DNA from: CAVSUR01 sp052143655
GTDB lineage: Bacteria > Actinomycetota > Actinomycetes > Streptosporangiales > Streptosporangiaceae
Assembly (NCBI GenBank): GCA_052143655.1
Contig: JBKQSL010000398.1
Coordinates: forward strand, 1-7,862
Direction: 5' to 3'
DNA length: 7,862 nt
A program made the translations under genes and the position numbers. Under the pieces are notes generated by a model that saw nothing but the letters and a program-made list of their open reading frames with translations, searched no databases and had not been told where the DNA came from. Positions 6,414 to 7,862 of this stretch are shown here, piece after piece; the first letter of the stretch is position 1, and every line of letters begins with the position of its first letter.

Positions 6414-7364
6414 ATGCGGGCATCGAGGATGCTGTCTCTTGTGCTGCAGCTACAGGTGCGCGGCCAGCTCAGCGGCACCGAACTGGCCAAGCGGCTTGAG
6501 GTAAGCGAGCGTACGGTGCAACGCGACGTCGAGGCCCTGATAGCCGCGGGCGTCCCGATCCGCTCTGCCCGCGGGCCGGCTGGCGGGTACCACCTCGACG
6601 GCCGGTACCAGACGCGCCTTACCGGAGTCGCCGCCGAGGAGGCCCACGCCCTGGCGTTCCTCGGCCTCACCGGAGTGGCTGGCGAGCTCGGCCTGGACGG
6701 GCTGCTCGACACCGCCCGGACCAAAGTGTGGGCGGCCCTGACCGGCGAAGCCCGCGATCGTGCCCAGCGCACCACCGAACGCTTTCACCTCGATCCGGTC
6801 CGCTGGTACGGCACCGCCGAACCCGCACCGTTTCTGGGCTTGCTCTCCGAGGCGGTATGGCACGACCGGCGCATACGCGTGACGCACACCCGCGACAACA
6901 AGACCGCAGAACGGACGCTCGACCCCCTCGGGCTCGTTCTGGCCGCCGGCGAGTGGTACCTGGTGGCGCACCGCCACCAATCGCTCAGGACCTACCGGGT
7001 GTCGCGCCTGACCCATGTCGAGATCCTCCAGGAGCCCGCGCGCCGCCCCCCCACCTTCAATCTCGCCGAGAGCTGGGCTCAGGCACGGCGCGACCTCGAA
7101 ACTCGCCACACAGTCATTGACGTCACGCTTCGCATCGCCGGCGCCGCCCTGCCGCGTCTTCGCCGTGTGATCGCCGTCACCGGCCGGGAACAAGTCGAGC
7201 TGAACAACACTTCCGAGTGGGTCACGGTGACCGTGCCCTTCGAGACCGAATCATGGGCCACGACCACGATGCTTGGACTTGGCTCCCAAGTCGAGGTACT
7301 CGCACCCCCCTCGCTGCGGGCCCGCATGGCAACAGAGACCAAAGCCGCAGCGGCCCGTTACTGA
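6414..7364 (+). CDS. YafY-family transcriptional regulator (HTH_11 + WYL domain)
   Basis: A 316-residue DNA-binding regulator. The N-terminal winged helix (HTH_11/DeoR-like) covers about 5-62, with GTELAKRLEVSERTVQRDVE at 21-40 containing the recognition helix and GPAGGYHL (54-61) the wing. The WYL domain covers about 135-205, with GEWYLVAH at 179-186 and RTYRVSRL at 192-199; WYL domains sense small ligands or nucleic acids. A C-terminal WYL-associated extension runs to 316, a usual full length. The ATG at 6414 follows AGGA by about 7 nt; a nearby ATG at 6406 is out of frame. It is transcribed away from the VOC operon across 85 bp and, by analogy with similar pairs, probably regulates that operon and itself. 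The gene appears intact, unlike the transposition genes around it, which suggests selection on the cargo or its recent arrival. Confidence 0.92.
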   Translation: MRASRMLSLVLQLQVRGQLSGTELAKRLEVSERTVQRDVEALIAAGVPIRSARGPAGGYHLDGRYQTRLTGVAAEEAHALAFLGLTGVAGELGLDGLLDTARTKVWAALTGEARDRAQRTTERFHLDPVRWYGTAEPAPFLGLLSEAVWHDRRIRVTHTRDNKTAERTLDPLGLVLAAGEWYLVAHRHQSLRTYRVSRLTHVEILQEPARRPPTFNLAESWAQARRDLETRHTVIDVTLRIAGAALPRLRRVIAVTGREQVELNNTSEWVTVTVPFETESWATTTMLGLGSQVEVLAPPSLRARMATETKAAAARY

Positions 7365-7409
7365 GCCCACAGGCTGCCCTGATGACGGCCGGTCCTTGCG
7401 CTGCAGAGC

Positions 7410-7644
7410 AGCCGAGGGTGCCGCCGACCTGCCGGAAGTTCGCGGCCGCGTAGCAGGCACCGGTGTGGCGGGCGCCAATCAATGTCTCCACCGCCAGCAC
7501 CCGGCGCCCGCAGGCCGCCGGTTAACCGGCTGGCATCCGCCATAGCACCGGGCCGGCACCGCCGAGGCCAGATTGTGCCGCCGCCCGGTCGGCAGCACGC
7601 AAACCGCTGGTCACTGCGATATGGATCAGCCGCACGTACTGCTG
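7410..7644 (-). pseudogene. DruA-like (PF14236) remnant, copy 2
   Basis: This stretch aligns end to end with 4780-5019, the core of DruA-like copy 1, in the same orientation; by eye roughly four of five bases match, with several small gaps. On the minus strand it gives QQYVRLIHIA, then, after frame changes, VLAVETLIGARHTGACYAAANFR, corresponding to QQYARRIHIA and VLAVETFTDPARHVGACHAGANFR in copy 1. Single-base gaps and a TAA at the site corresponding to the GYLAACG segment abolish the frame. The homology stops at gtactgctg (7636-7644), and about 10 bp later the terminal inverted repeat begins, so the gene's 5' half has been deleted up to the element end. Confidence 0.8.
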
Positions 7645-7653
7645 ATCAACTAG

Positions 7654-7669
7654 CTTTGCCGCAGCCCTG
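7654..7669. repeat. Terminal inverted repeat, right end of the element
   Basis: ctttgccgcagccctg is the outward-facing partner of 3798-3814. It ends exactly at the start of the second gggcagttcc. The shared ends CAGGGC and CGGCAAAG are in the order expected of an ISAs1-type end. Confidence 0.85.
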
Positions 7670-7679
7670 GGGCAGTTCC
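7670..7679. repeat. Target-site duplication, right copy
   Basis: gggcagttcc is identical to 3788-3797 and sits directly outside the right inverted repeat. The two copies are 3872 bp apart with the element exactly between them. Confidence 0.9.
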
Positions 7680-7810
7680 GGGCGGGCCGGGAAAGAGCGC
7701 GGGAAGGGCCCGGGCGGGCCTGGCCGGGGAATAACCCGGATCGGGCGATGCCGCAGCGCCGCGCGCCGGGCCAGGCTGGGGTACGGAAACGAGATCCGGA
7801 GGGCCAGGCT
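7680..7810 (+). promoter_or_regulatory. Upstream region of the right-hand host gene
   Basis: This is the other half of the original divergent intergenic region. It is very GC-rich, and I see no clear -35/-10 pair. The 10-mer gggccaggct occurs twice (7768-7777 and 7801-7810), the second copy lying between the Shine-Dalgarno GGAGGG (7798-7803) and the ATG. No gene of its own is supported here. Confidence 0.35.
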
Positions 7811-7862
7811 ATGGCTAAGCATGACAAGGACACCCTGTACGTGATCGCCGCGGCGTACGACG
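7811..7862 (+). CDS. N-terminus of a host gene, possibly a DUF1269-type membrane/stress protein (partial)
   Basis: ATG at 7811 is preceded by GGAGGG with a 7-nt spacer. The visible peptide is MAKHDKDTLYVIAAAYD, after which the window ends. The TLYVIAAAYD start resembles the first strand of actinobacterial DUF1269-like proteins, but 17 residues cannot prove it. It diverges from the ATPase/ppk2 operon, and its own upstream region was cut to 131 bp by the insertion. Confidence 0.55.
   Translation, partial: MAKHDKDTLYVIAAAYD

Larger units (their letters stand above)
3798..7669. mobile_element. ISAs1-type transposon-like element with DruA-like genes and a three-gene cargo
   Basis: The boundaries are set by terminal inverted repeats cagggccatcggcaaag (3798-3814) and the complement of ctttgccgcagccctg (7654-7669), each flanked by the same 10-bp direct repeat. 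The element is 3872 bp, much longer than a simple ISAs1-family IS. From left to right it holds a decayed ISAs1 transposase, a frameshifted DruA-like gene, an HicB-like/DinB-like gene, a VOC gene, a YafY regulator and a second DruA-like fragment. With both transposition genes broken it can move only if an intact related transposase acts on its ends. It could be a composite of two related elements that lost their inner ends, or one element that gained cargo by recombination; the sequence does not decide. Confidence 0.82.

Noticed and set aside
6329..6775. N-terminal extension of the VOC frame
   Set aside because: It runs antisense through the YafY helix-turn-helix domain, has low-complexity Arg/Ser/Pro content, and lies upstream of a good Shine-Dalgarno and ATG pair at 6323-6338.
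6450..7193. Minus-strand open frame opposite the YafY regulator
   Set aside because: It is a shadow of a clearly recognisable HTH-WYL gene and has no domain signature.
1..7862. tRNA, rRNA or CRISPR array
   Set aside because: No cloverleaf-like arms with conserved TPsiC sequence, no rRNA segment and no regularly spaced short repeats were seen on either strand.

Overview
The window is uniformly very GC-rich, with GC-rich codon use, GTG as well as ATG starts and purine-rich Shine-Dalgarno sites. The protein families (PPK2, a large P-type ATPase, a YafY/WYL regulator beside a VOC protein, and a conserved actinobacterial HicB-like/DinB-like protein) point to a high-GC actinomycete. No species can be named from the sequence alone.

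Host backbone, left: a minus-strand operon occupies 1-3586. Its first gene encodes a 923-residue cation-type P-type ATPase (815-3586). Five bases after its stop comes a class I-like polyphosphate kinase 2 (1-809), whose 3' end is cut by the window edge. Host backbone, right: at 7811 a plus-strand gene begins and runs off the window after 17 codons. These two transcription units diverge, and their original intergenic region was only about 330 bp.

Mobile element: that intergenic region is split by a 3872-bp insertion at 3798-7669. Its ends are outward-facing inverted repeats of ISAs1 type (CAGGGC... / ...GCCCTG), and a perfect 10-bp direct repeat, gggcagttcc, sits immediately outside both ends (3788-3797 and 7670-7679). 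This is the signature of transposition. Behind the left end lie, on the minus strand, a decayed ISAs1-family transposase (3815-4645) and a frameshifted DruA-like (PF14236, formerly DUF4338) gene (4642-5118). Behind the right end lies a second, more decayed copy of the DruA-like gene in the same orientation (7410-7644).

Cargo: between the two DruA-like copies are three intact-looking genes. A VOC/glyoxalase-fold protein (5945-6328, minus) is followed by a HicB-like/DinB-like conserved protein (5298-5912, minus), and a YafY-type HTH-WYL regulator (6414-7364, plus) diverges from them across an 85-bp shared promoter region. The regulator probably controls this divergent pair and possibly itself.

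Overall reading: a transposon-like unit with an ISAs1 + DruA-like backbone carries a small regulator/VOC/DinB-like cassette. It landed between a P-type ATPase/PPK2 operon and a divergent gene, and its transposition genes have since decayed. The strongest evidence is the inverted-repeat pair with its exact 10-bp target duplication. How the cargo entered the element, and what it does, are inference.
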